Part shown: in pieces, positions 1 to 8,203 of the stretch | Layout of the letters: each line of letters opens with the position of its first letter | How positions within the stretch are numbered: the stretch's first letter is position 1 | DNA from: Bacteroidales bacterium | Lineage (GTDB): Bacteria > Bacteroidota > Bacteroidia > Bacteroidales > UBA932 | Assembly (NCBI GenBank): GCA_024401695.1 | Contig: JAKSKN010000005.1 | Location: forward strand, 1 to 64,000 | Direction of reading: 5' to 3' | DNA length: 64,000 bases | The notes under the pieces: model-generated | What the model saw: only the letters and a program-made list of their open reading frames with translations | Database searches by the model: none | Told to the model about the DNA's origin: nothing | Translations under genes and position numbers: made by a program

Positions 1-297
1 TTTATTTCCGTAAGTATGGATAATCATTCTACTATGATTAATCAGTTTGCAAATTGCAATTTTTCGGGCTAAATTTAGCAATTATTCCATATACTCGGAG
101 GGTTTTTCAATGAAGAACCTTTCTTTCCGTTGCCAGCAACTTACAGAGTTAGGCGGCTTAAGTCTATCTGAACGTGGGACAGACAGTTGAAAAAGCATAT
201 TTCAGTATAAAATAACGGCAACCAGATGCAGAATCTATATAGCACCCTTTGTGTCCGACAAAAACAGGTGAAAGATTCTTCTGAATCCAAAAATGAC
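1..297. other. Gene-less left edge
   Basis: I see no convincing gene on either strand. The stretch is AT-rich and has stop codons in all frames. It probably holds the end of an upstream intergenic region and the promoter area of the gene starting at 325. Confidence 0.5.
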
Positions 298-305
298 TAA
301 ATTTG
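298..305 (+). promoter_or_regulatory. Bacteroidetes -7 box (TAAATTTG)
   Basis: TAAATTTG matches the Bacteroidetes -7 consensus TAnnTTTG and lies 19 nt before the ATG at 325. It probably drives the 325-1106 pair. No clear -33 box was assigned. Confidence 0.5.
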
Positions 306-324
306 TCTCTGACAAACCCTCCCG

Positions 325-648
325 ATGAAAAAGAAACCGATAGTATTCACACTGATTGCCATCGTGGCGCTCGCTCTTGCCTGTGCCGCCGTCTTCCTTT
401 ATGAACGCTCAAAGGTCGCGCTGATTATTGATGATGAAGCCGCCTGGGACCTTCGTGATGCTTCGCCGCATAAGAAAGTCATCATTACAAACGATGGAAT
501 TGTCGCAAGGTATGTCAGCGACGGGAAAGGCTCGTACCTTGTGGCAGGCCGTCCTGTCCAGAAAGGCGTGTTCGGCGCCGATATGCAGTGCGCCCTCATC
601 AACGATGGCCCTGTAACGATAGTCATAGATTCAAGAATAAAAGAATGA
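325..648 (+). CDS. Small membrane-anchored protein of unknown function
   Basis: The protein has 107 residues. Residues about 5-26 form one hydrophobic helix after a basic MKKK start, so it is probably an uncleaved signal anchor with the rest outside the cytoplasm. The remaining 80 residues are a small mixed domain with no motif I recognise. Its stop overlaps the start of the tyrosine phosphatase (ATGA at 645-648), so the two are translationally coupled and probably co-transcribed. The start follows a TAAATTTG promoter box. The coupling suggests a shared envelope-related role, but that is inference. Confidence 0.7.
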   Translation: MKKKPIVFTLIAIVALALACAAVFLYERSKVALIIDDEAAWDLRDASPHKKVIITNDGIVARYVSDGKGSYLVAGRPVQKGVFGADMQCALINDGPVTIVIDSRIKE

Positions 649-1106
649 CCAGAATACTCTTCATATGTCACGGCAACATCTGCCGCAGCCCGATGGCGGA
701 ATTCATTCTGAAGGCCCTTGTGAAGGCAAAGGGACTGGAAGGGGAGTACTATATCGAGAGCGCTGCCGTGTCCGATGAGGAGTACGGTAATCCGATATAT
801 CCTCCCGCAAAACGTTGCCTTACTCAGCACGGGGTGTGGTTTGATACGGCGAAGAGGGCCAGGACCGTCACTCCAGCTGATTATGGCAGGTTTGACAGAA
901 TTATCTGCATGGACCAGAGCAATATCCGCTGGCTTCGAGGTATAATTAGAGAAGACCCGCAGAAGAAGATACACCTGATGATGTCCTATACCGGCAGTGG
1001 AAGGGATGTGGCAGACCCCTGGTACACCGGAGATTTCGAGAGGACATTCCAGGATATACTTGAAGGCTGTGAGGAAATGTTAAAATCGGCATACCGTTCG
1101 GTCTGA
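645..1106 (+). CDS. Low-molecular-weight protein tyrosine phosphatase
   Basis: The protein has 153 residues, the usual size for the family. The start at 645 overlaps the preceding stop and gives the canonical N-terminus [19 protein letters not shown]. The P-loop CX5R (CHGNICR) is complete and is followed by the usual Ser. The general-acid Asp is in the ADPWYTGDF segment near the C-terminus. The family removes phosphate from phosphotyrosine, for example on BY-kinases controlling polysaccharide export, but no kinase or capsule gene is next to it here, so the substrate is unknown. It acts in the cytoplasm. Confidence 0.93.
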   Translation: MTRILFICHGNICRSPMAEFILKALVKAKGLEGEYYIESAAVSDEEYGNPIYPPAKRCLTQHGVWFDTAKRARTVTPADYGRFDRIICMDQSNIRWLRGIIREDPQKKIHLMMSYTGSGRDVADPWYTGDFERTFQDILEGCEEMLKSAYRSV

Positions 1107-1129
1107 CAACAAGATAACATACAATCATC

Positions 1130-1432
1130 ATGACACATCATATCATTCTATGGAAGCTCAAGGAAGAGCTCACGGACGCTCAGAAAGCGGAAATCAAAAA
1201 GAGTATCAAGGAAGGGCTCGAAGGTCTTGCCGGAAAGATTCCGGGTCTGCTCAGCATCAGGGTGAACACTGAAGGCCTCCCTTCCAGCAACGTGGATCTG
1301 ATGCTTGATTCAACCTTCGACAGTCCGGAGTCGCTCAGAGGATACTCGGTCCATCCGGAACACGTGGCAGTGGCCGAAGGCCGCGTCCGCCCCTATACCG
1401 CCGGAAGATACTGCCTGGATTACGAAGACTGA
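1130..1432 (+). CDS. Dabb (stress-responsive A/B barrel) family protein
   Basis: The protein has 100 residues, matching the dimeric alpha/beta barrel Dabb family. The N-terminal strand HHIILWKLKEEL, the helix rich in Lys/Glu and the late HPEHVAVAE motif are typical. Members bind small hydrophobic or acidic ligands, and their bacterial role is mostly unknown. It lies 23 bp after the phosphatase and 23 bp before the MGMT-like gene on the same strand, so the four genes may form one transcript. Confidence 0.85.
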   Translation: MTHHIILWKLKEELTDAQKAEIKKSIKEGLEGLAGKIPGLLSIRVNTEGLPSSNVDLMLDSTFDSPESLRGYSVHPEHVAVAEGRVRPYTAGRYCLDYED

Positions 1433-1455
1433 TATGGAAAACCGTACAGGTCTGA

Positions 1456-1758
1456 ATGGGATTCCGTGAAGACATATTCGCCTCTGTCGCTGTGATTCCC
1501 GAGGGGAAGGTCTCGACATATGGCCAGATTGCTGCATCTGCCGGCCATCCCGGCGCAGCACGGGCCGTCGGCAATGCGCTGCACACGAATAAGTCCCCGG
1601 AAACTGTCCCCTGCCACAGGGTAGTACATACTGATGGCAGGCTCTCGGAAAACTATGCCTTCGGAGGAGCGAAGGCTCAGAGGGAAAGGCTTGTTGCCGA
1701 GGGAGTGCGATTCATCGGGGATAGAGTTGATATGAATATCTGCCATTATGAAGATTGA
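1456..1758 (+). CDS. MGMT-family DNA methyltransferase-like protein, short form
   Basis: The protein has 100 residues and consists only of the C-terminal DNA-binding/active-site domain of O6-alkylguanine-DNA alkyltransferases. It has PEGKVSTYGQIA, RAVGNAL and an intact PCHRVV with the acceptor Cys at about residue 53. Alkyltransferase-like proteins, which also lack the N-terminal domain, usually have Trp in place of this Cys. The retained Cys suggests real dealkylation of O6-alkylguanine, but this is not certain. The start at 1456 places the conserved F-x-x-x-V-x-x-I-P segment at the N-terminus. Confidence 0.85.
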   Translation: MGFREDIFASVAVIPEGKVSTYGQIAASAGHPGAARAVGNALHTNKSPETVPCHRVVHTDGRLSENYAFGGAKAQRERLVAEGVRFIGDRVDMNICHYED

Positions 1759-1886
1759 GGAAGCCATATTGTATCTGTTATTACTGAGTATCGGACCACC
1801 CCTACTGCCTCCATCACGCCCTGCTGCCGCTGCGAAGCTCTGCTCACTTGTGTTCTGTGGAAGTAACTGATATAACAATAATTACG

Positions 1887-1932
1887 CGAAATGACCCCTC
1901 TGAATTTCGTGGGGGTCATTTCGTTTATTTTA
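1887..1932 (+). terminator. Intrinsic terminator after the MGMT-like gene
   Basis: A 12-bp stem (CGAAATGACCCC at 1887-1898 pairing with GGGGTCATTTCG at 1912-1923) is followed by TTTATTTTA. It ends the 325-1758 transcript and marks the left edge of the accessory region. Confidence 0.75.
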
Positions 1933-1981
1933 TTGAGTTATAGCAACTTGCTCAGAACGGTCTGTTTTCATAGATATAGAC

Positions 1982-2204
1982 AGAAGGGGCTGATAGGAGA
2001 GGGGATCCACGAGCGGTTCATCATCGACGTGGAGAAGTTCGTGGCGAAGGCGGAGGGGAAGACAGCGGCAGCTGTTGGCTGATGCTTGAAATTCTTTTAG
2101 GCTCCGGAAGGACGGGGCTTGGAAAGCGGCCCGCTCTCAAGTTTCTTGGGAGCGGGCGCTTTTTGTGAGAAGGGAGGGGAGAAGGAGGCACCAGAAGAGG
2201 GCGG
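1982..2204. repeat. 223-bp direct repeat, left copy (gene-tail remnant)
   Basis: This is a copy of 9470-9692 with a constant offset of 7488 and one visible mismatch (2189 C, 9677 T). It carries only the last ~32 codons of the FlK-like thioesterase on the + strand, the shared bidirectional terminator (hairpin 2129-2157 with T-run 2160-2164), and the last ~23 codons of the small membrane protein on the minus strand. Neither gene is complete, so this is a dead remnant. The similarity stops abruptly on both sides. The 1759-2263 interval holds no other gene. Confidence 0.93.
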
Positions 2205-2263
2205 TGCAACTTTTGGAGACCTTTTCCCGTTCAATTACTGAACTAATGTGAAAAACGAAGAAA

Positions 2264-4570
2264 ATGGAAAAGGTTAGTAGAATCATCACGGTTCTGTCAG
2301 CAGTATTTATCGCCGCTACGGTATCGGCGCAGGAGCCGGCGGTTTCAGGCAGATTGCTCGACGAGGCTGGTGCACCGGTGGAATTTGCGAATATTGCGGT
2401 AAAGGCTGTTGACGGGACTGCCCTGGCGGGCGGAATCTCCAATGAAAACGGTGAATTTTCGCTTGAAACGGGTGAAGGACGTTTTATCCTGGAGGCTTCG
2501 AGCGTCGGGTACAGAACCCTGACAATCTCCTGCTCTGCAGAGGCTCTTGGCGACCTTACTATGCCGAAGGATGTAGAACAACTGGAGGCCGTGACTGTGC
2601 AGGCGCAACGCACGGTCCAGAAGGCCGGTCAGTTCCTGGTCGTGCCTGATCCCAAGGACGTGGCCGTATCCGCCAAGGGTATCGACCTGCTCGCGATGCA
2701 GCAACTGCCCGGACTGAGGGTGGACAAGGCTTTCGGAGTCATCAATGTTGATGGCGGAACCCCGATCCTGAAAATCAACGGAAGGGAGGTTCCGTCCAGC
2801 CGTCTTGTCAACCTCGATCCCGATAAGGTCAAGCGCATCGAGTATACCAATTCTCCCGGGCTGCGCTATCTTGACCGGGGCGCAACAGGGGTCATCAACA
2901 TTGTCCTCAAGGATGCTGACGATGGCGGAAGCATATATCTCAATGGCCAGACTGATGTGCGTCTGATGATGAATGACGCCTATGTCAACGGTACATATCA
3001 CAAAGGAAAGAGCGAGTTTGCGCTCGAATACAGTTTCAGTCGCCGCCACTATCTGCACGGCCCCAATGAGGATACGGACAGCTACCTTGCGCCGGAACGC
3101 GTTGTGACCCGTGAGAGCAAGACAGAACGTCCTGCCTATTATATGAACAATGACATTGCCGTGGAATACACGTATCAGCCCAACGACAGCACAATGCTGG
3201 TGGCTTCCTTCAGGAACGGGCTGTTCGAATCCGACTACCCCGGCAGCGGCACGATGGTCAAGACGGACAGGGGCGAGACCACCTCATCGGAAATCATCAG
3301 CAAGGATCAGTCCAACAGGTTCCAACCCAAACTGGATGTCTTCTATTCCCAGAAACTGAAGGGATCAAGGAAGATTGAGCTGAACGTCGTCGGCGAATAT
3401 GGCAGGATGTCCAGTTCGAGGACTATCACCTATGTTTCGGACGGACAGCAGACTGTCTTCCCGACGGATATCACCAACAGAGGCTGGGCGTTGAGCGCCG
3501 AGGGCGTGTACAGCAGGCAGTTTGATAAGATAGGCACACGGTTGGGAGTCCAGTACCAGCATAACTATGCCCGCAACGAGTATAAGGTTTCCAATGTCAT
3601 CAGCGAGATGACTAAGGACAACACCTACGTCTTCGGTCAGGTGGAGGGCCCGATAGGTGACAAGGTCAACTGGACTGTGGGAACCGGCGCCAAGATCTTC
3701 GCAGTCCGTGACGGCGGTGACTCGAAGACTTATGTCCGCAACCTTTCCACAGCTCAATTGAATTGGCGGATGGATGACCGCTGGTCGCTGACCGCTGAGG
3801 CGCGCTACACACCTTCTCTGCCCTCATTGGGGGATCTGTCTCCTGTGTTCCAGCGTACGGACGACGTGGAGGCTGTGCAGGGATATGCCGACCTCAAGCC
3901 GTCCCAGTTCCTGGGAAGCAGGGCGATGATTCGCTTTGCGGCGAGAAACGGCTGGTTTGTCAACCTCACCGGAGGTTATGACCACTCATTCGGAGAAATC
4001 GTAACCACATATCGCTACGACCAGGCAAGCGACCTGTTCGTCAGCAGTCCGCAGAATTCGGATTTCTACAACAGTGCCTATGTCTATGCCGAGGCGGGCG
4101 TGAAAAATCTGTTCGAACACTTCAATATCTCGCTGGATGCCAAATACAAGCACGAACAGACCGCGGGAGAGGGGTTCCACCACGTCAACGACAACTTCTC
4201 GATGAATATCAATTTCCAGACAGTCTGGAACAGATTCTCCGCAGGAGCATATTTCAACCTTATGCCGGAGTGGTCATTGCGCGGCGAATTTCTGGGCAAA
4301 AGCGAGCCGGGTCAGAACATCTATGCCCAGTACAAGTGGAAGAACATCGCCGCCACCCTCATCTGGCATTGCCCCTTCAATAAAATGGGCTATTCATACG
4401 AGACAATCTTCCTTTCAGACATCCATCCCGGACGCCATATCAACTGGACAACGGACAACGGCAATATGATTGTCCTCGGCCTGACCTGGAACTTCGAATT
4501 CGGCTCCGCCTTCAGGAAAGGCAGCAAGACCCTCTACAACGGCGGCTATGACGCCGGCATTGTGAGATAG
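2264..4570 (+). CDS. TonB-linked outer-membrane beta-barrel receptor
   Basis: The protein has 768 residues. A signal peptide (about 1-22, cleaved near VSA/QEP) is followed by a carboxypeptidase-regulatory-like beta-sandwich (about 27-105), a plug-like domain (about 120-215) and a long barrel region rich in alternating aromatic strands, as in the outer-membrane beta-barrel 3 family. The end LYNGGYDAGIVR resembles the family's Asn/Asp-rich terminus. These proteins sit in the outer membrane and are thought to take up or bind ligands with TonB. No SusD partner or regulator lies beside it, so the ligand is unknown. It stands alone inside the duplicated-repeat interval. Confidence 0.88.
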   Translation: MEKVSRIITVLSAVFIAATVSAQEPAVSGRLLDEAGAPVEFANIAVKAVDGTALAGGISNENGEFSLETGEGRFILEASSVGYRTLTISCSAEALGDLTMPKDVEQLEAVTVQAQRTVQKAGQFLVVPDPKDVAVSAKGIDLLAMQQLPGLRVDKAFGVINVDGGTPILKINGREVPSSRLVNLDPDKVKRIEYTNSPGLRYLDRGATGVINIVLKDADDGGSIYLNGQTDVRLMMNDAYVNGTYHKGKSEFALEYSFSRRHYLHGPNEDTDSYLAPERVVTRESKTERPAYYMNNDIAVEYTYQPNDSTMLVASFRNGLFESDYPGSGTMVKTDRGETTSSEIISKDQSNRFQPKLDVFYSQKLKGSRKIELNVVGEYGRMSSSRTITYVSDGQQTVFPTDITNRGWALSAEGVYSRQFDKIGTRLGVQYQHNYARNEYKVSNVISEMTKDNTYVFGQVEGPIGDKVNWTVGTGAKIFAVRDGGDSKTYVRNLSTAQLNWRMDDRWSLTAEARYTPSLPSLGDLSPVFQRTDDVEAVQGYADLKPSQFLGSRAMIRFAARNGWFVNLTGGYDHSFGEIVTTYRYDQASDLFVSSPQNSDFYNSAYVYAEAGVKNLFEHFNISLDAKYKHEQTAGEGFHHVNDNFSMNINFQTVWNRFSAGAYFNLMPEWSLRGEFLGKSEPGQNIYAQYKWKNIAATLIWHCPFNKMGYSYETIFLSDIHPGRHINWTTDNGNMIVLGLTWNFEFGSAFRKGSKTLYNGGYDAGIVR

Positions 4571-4620
4571 CCGGCAGATTTGAGGGTTGATGGGGAGACA
4601 AGACTCTTGGATCACCAGTA

Positions 4621-4764
4621 TCAATCTTCATCTGGCGTCATCTCATCAAGACAGTCCGGACAGCAGATTCTGCCGTCCTCGAGCTCGTACATCTCATCGC
4701 CCGGCCAGAACTCTCCGCAGAGGTCGCAGGGCATCATTTCAGCTTCGTTGAATTCGTGCGACAT
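4621..4764 (-). CDS. 47-residue four-cysteine zinc-binding mini-protein
   Basis: This short reading frame encodes MSHEFNEAEMMPCDLCGEFW and continues to an RICCPDCLDEM segment before the stop. It has paired CxxC motifs (CDLC and CPDC) about 23 residues apart in a very acidic chain, the pattern of a single zinc ribbon or treble clef. Codon usage resembles its neighbours and the frame is fully open. It is convergent with the TonB receptor gene, with 50 bp between the stops. Function is unknown; a small zinc-binding adaptor is a reasonable guess. Confidence 0.72.
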   Translation of the reverse strand: MSHEFNEAEMMPCDLCGEFWPGDEMYELEDGRICCPDCLDEMTPDED

Positions 4765-4923
4765 AGTGGATACTGATTGTACGGACTAAATCCCAATTTA
4801 TCGAACACATTGAAGCCCGGTTTCCATGTCGGATCCGGACTTTTTTTGAATCAGAACTCAATCGTTTAACGCCCCTAAGTCTATCTGGTCCATCAAATAT
4901 TTGCCGGACAAAACGTACATGCG

Positions 4924-4967
4924 TATTGGATGTAAAGAGCCCAGTTTCTGAAAAATGTCGTATCTTA
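4924..4967 (+). repeat. Partial copy of the intergenic repeat family
   Basis: The stretch from TATTGGATGTAAAGA through CAGTTTCTGAAAAA to GTCGTATCTT closely matches the start of the copies at 6344-6459 and, inverted, 7993-8110. Only the first ~45 bp are present. It lies just after the end of the fimbrillin-like gene. Confidence 0.65.
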
Positions 4968-4996
4968 CGACATTCCCTTCAGTGCTGCTGTCATTA

Positions 4997-6061
4997 TCAC
5001 CTTCTTGATATCGTAAGGTCGGTCTTTGTAAACACTCCCAGGTCGGTCACGTGGTTTCGGATGAGGGTAAGGGTTTTGTCCGTGTTCTTCTCGTAGTTAC
5101 CGTCCGGTGTCTTGAATGTGAGGGTGAATCCGTTGATGAGTGTTGCAGGGAGTACTGCGATGTAGTAGGTGGCGTTGGCTGCTATGTTGCCGGACAGCGT
5201 AACCGTATTGGTGCCGTCTTTCGTAACTCTGACCGTAGGAGCACCGCTGTTGTAATCCACCGTTACAGTACCGGACATCATCTGTGTATCATTGCTCTCA
5301 ATGGAGATGGCGGTGCAGTCGAATGCAGGTGTCAACTTTACGTATGCACACACATTCTTGAATTGTAGGGTGCCGGCATCGGCGCTTCGGGCCATCATCA
5401 GCATGGCATTCGGGCAGACGCTCTGCCCGGCGGCCACGGTCTGTTCGGCAGGAAAGGTAACCCTCTCTAACTGATTGGAAGCATTGAGTTGCACTCTGAC
5501 CTTGATTTGCATTGGCAGATTGTTCAAGTAGGCAAGGGCAAGTGCACGTTTGTCATCAGACAGCAGATATTGTATAGTTTCACAAAAGTAAGTATCATCT
5601 CGCCAGTTGTTACCTCCCTTATACATTAATAATTTTGACATAAAAGATTCATTATTGCCGAATGCAGCTCTTATATCTTCATCTGTAGGTATTCTATGCT
5701 CTTTCCTCGGAGCTGCGTATGGATAGATGGCATAGTACATGTCGGTCTCGGCAGCAGAACCTTTGAATGTTCCGGATGTGGTGCCGACGCCGCTAGTGAG
5801 CGTGAATGCCTGATTGCCGTCGTTCTCGGTTGAGCCGTCGAAAATGCTGATTTTGTCACCCTCTGCCCACTTGATGTCAAGACCATCAATGGTAGCACGT
5901 GAAGTGCCTCCCGTTCCTTCCATGGAGGCTGTGAAGGTCATCGGCTTGAGTGCGGAAGGATTCTGCTCGTTATCGTTCTTGATAATGTAGTCCTTGTCGC
6001 ATGCAGTGAACATCATTATGCCTGCCACCAAAGCAAGCATAATCTTATATGTGCGATTCAT
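4997..6061 (-). CDS. Fimbrillin-like (Mfa-like) surface lipoprotein
   Basis: The protein has 354 residues. A signal peptide ends in the lipobox FTAC, with the lipidated Cys at about residue 21. After a linker come PMTFTASMEG, SRATIDG and IKWAEGDKISIFDG, the signature opening of the Mfa-like/fimbrillin family, which forms beta-sandwich pilus or surface proteins. The C-terminal ~60 residues (YIAVLPATLINGFTLTFKT) are the usual second-domain ending. It is probably exported to the outer face of the outer membrane. A 45-residue partner gene lies 21 bp upstream on the same strand. Whether it is a stalk, anchor or tip subunit cannot be told. Confidence 0.85.
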   Translation of the reverse strand: MNRTYKIMLALVAGIMMFTACDKDYIIKNDNEQNPSALKPMTFTASMEGTGGTSRATIDGLDIKWAEGDKISIFDGSTENDGNQAFTLTSGVGTTSGTFKGSAAETDMYYAIYPYAAPRKEHRIPTDEDIRAAFGNNESFMSKLLMYKGGNNWRDDTYFCETIQYLLSDDKRALALAYLNNLPMQIKVRVQLNASNQLERVTFPAEQTVAAGQSVCPNAMLMMARSADAGTLQFKNVCAYVKLTPAFDCTAISIESNDTQMMSGTVTVDYNSGAPTVRVTKDGTNTVTLSGNIAANATYYIAVLPATLINGFTLTFKTPDGNYEKNTDKTLTLIRNHVTDLGVFTKTDLTISRR

Positions 6062-6082
6062 TCTCGTTACTTGTTTTAATGG

Positions 6083-6220
6083 TTACCACTCGAAGGCATC
6101 TTCTTCCAGTTTCTCTGTATTAGAACCAATTTCACTTGCGCATATAATTTGTTTCTGCTGCACTTCCACCACCTTCACCCGTGGTGATCGATACTCAATA
6201 TTTTCCATTTGCTCATGCAT
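6083..6220 (-). CDS. Small 'IICAS...W' protein upstream of fimbrillin-like gene
   Basis: The protein has 45 residues (start at 6220; 6208 is an alternative). The core VKVVEVQQKQIICASEIG and the acidic tail ending EEDAFEW match the layout of the 56-residue protein at 13455-13625: V-x-V, then IICAS, then a Glu/Asp-rich C-terminus with terminal Trp. Both lie directly upstream of a surface lipoprotein gene. Such short proteins are common in Bacteroidales but have no known function. It has no signal peptide, and the single Cys is in the shared motif. Confidence 0.65.
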   Translation of the reverse strand: MHEQMENIEYRSPRVKVVEVQQKQIICASEIGSNTEKLEEDAFEW

Positions 6221-6343
6221 ATTGATTATCAGATTGAAATTAGCAGGTCCAAAAATAATTTTTTCTGATGGGTTTGCCAAAGGGAAGGACTCAGATATTG
6301 AGTATTAAGGTGTGAACCCCGCAACGAAAACTGAGTTGGGCAT

Positions 6344-6459
6344 CCGAATGCAAAGAATCCAGTTTCCGAAAAAAAGACGTATCTTCATGTCATAAACAAT
6401 CGGCAAAGCCGTCCGGCTCAAATTCTTCTCACCGATTGCGTTTCGTGTTTGAACCTAGG
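6344..6459 (+). repeat. Intergenic inverted repeat, left arm
   Basis: This ~116-bp sequence is closely repeated in inverted orientation at 7993-8110. The inner end of both arms is CCTAGG. Shared blocks include CAGTTTCCGAAAA, CGGCTCAAATTCTTCTC and CGATTGCGTTTCGTGTTTGA. The interval between the arms (6460-7992) holds the toxin-antitoxin pair and a GC-rich gene-less stretch. The rest of 6281-6792 has no gene. Confidence 0.85.
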
Positions 6460-6663
6460 AGAGCGGTTTTCAACTTGTAAACGCAATTTAAGTATAAATC
6501 TTTATCTCGGGGCGGCCTACCCGCAAAACAGGTTCAAAAATTACGAACATCACGCAGGAATTCCTCGAAGAAGTTGAGCGAAACCGAACCAGGTATTCAG
6601 CAAGTCAACCGGGCTGGATGCAGGAGCATTTGTGTAAACCACAAAACTTATGTGGGTATTTGG

Positions 6664-6708
6664 ATGTTTTGAACTAAGTCTTGATTAGAATGTTTTGAAC
6701 TAAGTCTT
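6664..6708 (+). repeat. Two 19-bp direct repeats, 26-bp period
   Basis: ATGTTTTGAACTAAGTCTT occurs at 6664-6682 and again at 6690-6708. It lies just upstream of the antitoxin promoter and could be a regulator-binding pair or a replication-slippage product. Confidence 0.7.
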
Positions 6709-6734
6709 AATACTATCTGGCGTATAAGAATATG

Positions 6735-6774
6735 TGTACCATTTTGGTACATTAATATATTTTTCGTACTTTTG
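6735..6774 (+). promoter_or_regulatory. Toxin-antitoxin promoter with palindromic operator
   Basis: The perfect inverted repeat TGTACC-ATTTT-GGTACA (6735-6751) lies just upstream of the -7 box TACTTTTG (6767-6774), 18 nt before the antitoxin ATG at 6793. The position near -33 suits an autoregulatory operator bound by the Phd/YefM-type antitoxin, which is the family rule. Binding is inferred. Confidence 0.6.
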
Positions 6775-6792
6775 CGAAAACATTTAGGAACT

Positions 6793-7056
6793 ATGGTAAT
6801 AGTAAGTAGCAGAGAATTCAGAGCGAACCAGAAAAAGTATTTTGATCTGGCTCAGAGCAACCTTGTGGTTATCAAGTCACGCAATCACGGCAGCTATAAA
6901 CTCGTCCCAGTAGAAGATTCAGATATCATAATGAATGAAACTGAACTTATGTCAAAGATTAACCGTGGAATTGCTGAATACGAGCAGGGTAAGGCTATTG
7001 CAATGTCTGCGGGAGAAACTTCGGAGGCTTATCTCGCAAGGCTTTTGTCAGAATAG
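6793..7056 (+). CDS. Type II antitoxin, Phd/YefM family
   Basis: The protein has 87 residues. The start at 6793 gives MVIVSSREFRANQKKYFDLA, the N-terminal DNA-binding/dimer fold of Phd/YefM proteins, with the typical R-x-N-x-x-x-Y/F pattern. The C-terminal half (EYEQGKAIAMSAGETSEAYLARLL) is acidic and probably toxin-binding. The gene is intact and sits 6 bp before a frameshifted YoeB-like toxin gene. It probably represses its own promoter through the palindrome at 6735-6751. With the toxin broken it may be an orphan antitoxin. Confidence 0.85.
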   Translation: MVIVSSREFRANQKKYFDLAQSNLVVIKSRNHGSYKLVPVEDSDIIMNETELMSKINRGIAEYEQGKAIAMSAGETSEAYLARLLSE

Positions 7057-7062
7057 AGTTAT

Positions 7063-7331
7063 ATGGAATACAAGATCATATTTTCTTCTGGCGCTCGGAA
7101 AGACCTGAAGGAACTTCAGAAAAAAGCACCTCAGTCTCTCTCAAAACTCGCGAAGTTACTTGATGAGTTAAGGGCACATCCCAGACAGGAACGGGACAGG
7201 TAGAGCCCCTAAAAGGATATGATGGGACTGTGTATTCAAGGAGAATCACGAGTGAACATAGACTCGTCTATAAAATCTATGATGATGTTGTAGAAGTCTT
7301 GGTGTTATCTGCTTTCGGACATTACAAGTAA
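7063..7331 (+). pseudogene. YoeB/Txe-family toxin gene, frameshifted
   Basis: From the ATG at 7063 the frame reads MEYKIIFSSGARKDLKELQK, a standard YoeB/RelE-fold start, but ends at a TAG at 7201. The next frame continues the family sequence TGQVEPLKGYDG, SRRITSEHRLVYKI and VLSAFGHYK to the TAA at 7329. The total of 269 nt fits loss of one base near 7184-7190, within CATCCCAGACAGGAACGG. YoeB proteins are ribosome-dependent mRNA endonucleases, and the catalytic Glu, Arg, His and Tyr all lie after the break. A sequencing error cannot be excluded. Confidence 0.85.
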
Positions 7332-7992
7332 TCCTATCAAATCTATTCTCTTCCTTCACGAATAACAATATTCACCAACATATAGTTATTCATGATCCAA
7401 ACAACCTATTGTCCCGACAAGTTCGGGACTTATTTGTCGCACCCGGAGAGTCTGGATAGCGGCATCGACCTATCTGAAGCATCAGTAAGGGACACCGGGC
7501 GGGTGGGCAGCCGCCGCGCCCCTCAACTCCCTTCATCATCCTTCCCAGCACAGCCTCCGGCCCCCGTGGCCCTTATGCGTCAGCATAGGGGCCTCTCTTG
7601 TCCCCGGCAAGCTTGCTGCCGCAGGCAGCTGGCGCAGACGTCCGCTTTCCCATTGGCCGCGCCGGCAGTCCCTTTCAGGCGGAACGAGTGCCCGACAGTG
7701 ACGCCCTGGCAGATCATCTGCGCCGGTACCGCCCTTCGTTTTCGCCGGAGGCGGAGACAACTATGGTGAAGGGTATCATATATAGGGAGGGGAGTACGCG
7801 ACCGGCACCGTAGCCAAACTTTTTCGTAGGCCGGTGATATGCGGGGCGAGGGGAGGAGGGTGGAAGATTGATGAGGCTGCCGAGCCCCGCAGGCAGGAAG
7901 GTGAGCTGAGAGTAGGACAGGAAGGACGGTGGTGTTTGCATTTGCAGAACTGGACAGTCAATGTTGGTGGAGGGGAAGGAGGATTTTTTTTG
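7332..7992. other. GC-rich gene-less stretch inside the inverted repeat
   Basis: About 660 bp with no gene I recognise. A short hairpin GTCCCGA-CAAGT-TCGGGAC is at 7411-7429, shortly after the toxin, and may end that transcript. From about 7490 to 7830 the + strand is pyrimidine- and GC-rich, unlike the flanking AT-rich DNA; from 7840 to 7985 it is strongly purine-rich. The open frames here have no family-like features, so I treat them as chance. A structured RNA cannot be ruled out. Confidence 0.45.
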
Positions 7993-8110
7993 CCTAGGTT
8001 CAAACACGAAACGCAATCGGGGAGAAGAATTTGAGCCGGGCGGCTCTGCCGATTGATTATGACACGAAAATACGACTATTTTCGGAAACTGGATTTTTTT
8101 ACATTCCAAT
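7993..8110 (-). repeat. Intergenic inverted repeat, right arm
   Basis: This is the reverse-complement counterpart of 6344-6459, beginning with CCTAGGTTCAAACACGAAAC and ending near the block GGAAACTGGATTTTTTTACA. There are scattered mismatches and small gaps. It also matches the 4924-4967 fragment in inverted orientation. Confidence 0.85.
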
Positions 8111-8173
8111 AGCCAAATAACTTTTGCTTCATAAATCCGGCCGGAAATTGAATGTATGGAAATGAAAAATTGT

Positions 8174-8181
8174 TAAATTTG
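8174..8181 (+). promoter_or_regulatory. -7 box TAAATTTG for the DinD-like gene
   Basis: TAAATTTG matches the phylum consensus and lies 22 nt before the ATG at 8204. An upstream TTG near 8149 could be the -33 element. No LexA-type operator is recognisable. Confidence 0.5.
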
Positions 8182-8203
8182 TCTGGAACAGTAAGATTTG
8201 ATT

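Noticed and set aside
1759-1886. Possible small RNA between the MGMT-like gene and its terminator
   Set aside because: No promoter box or stable fold was evident; it is more likely a 3' untranslated region.
7392-7813. Open frames of 71-125 codons on both strands
   Set aside because: They are Arg/Pro/Ala-rich products of GC-biased DNA, overlap each other in several frames and show no family motif.
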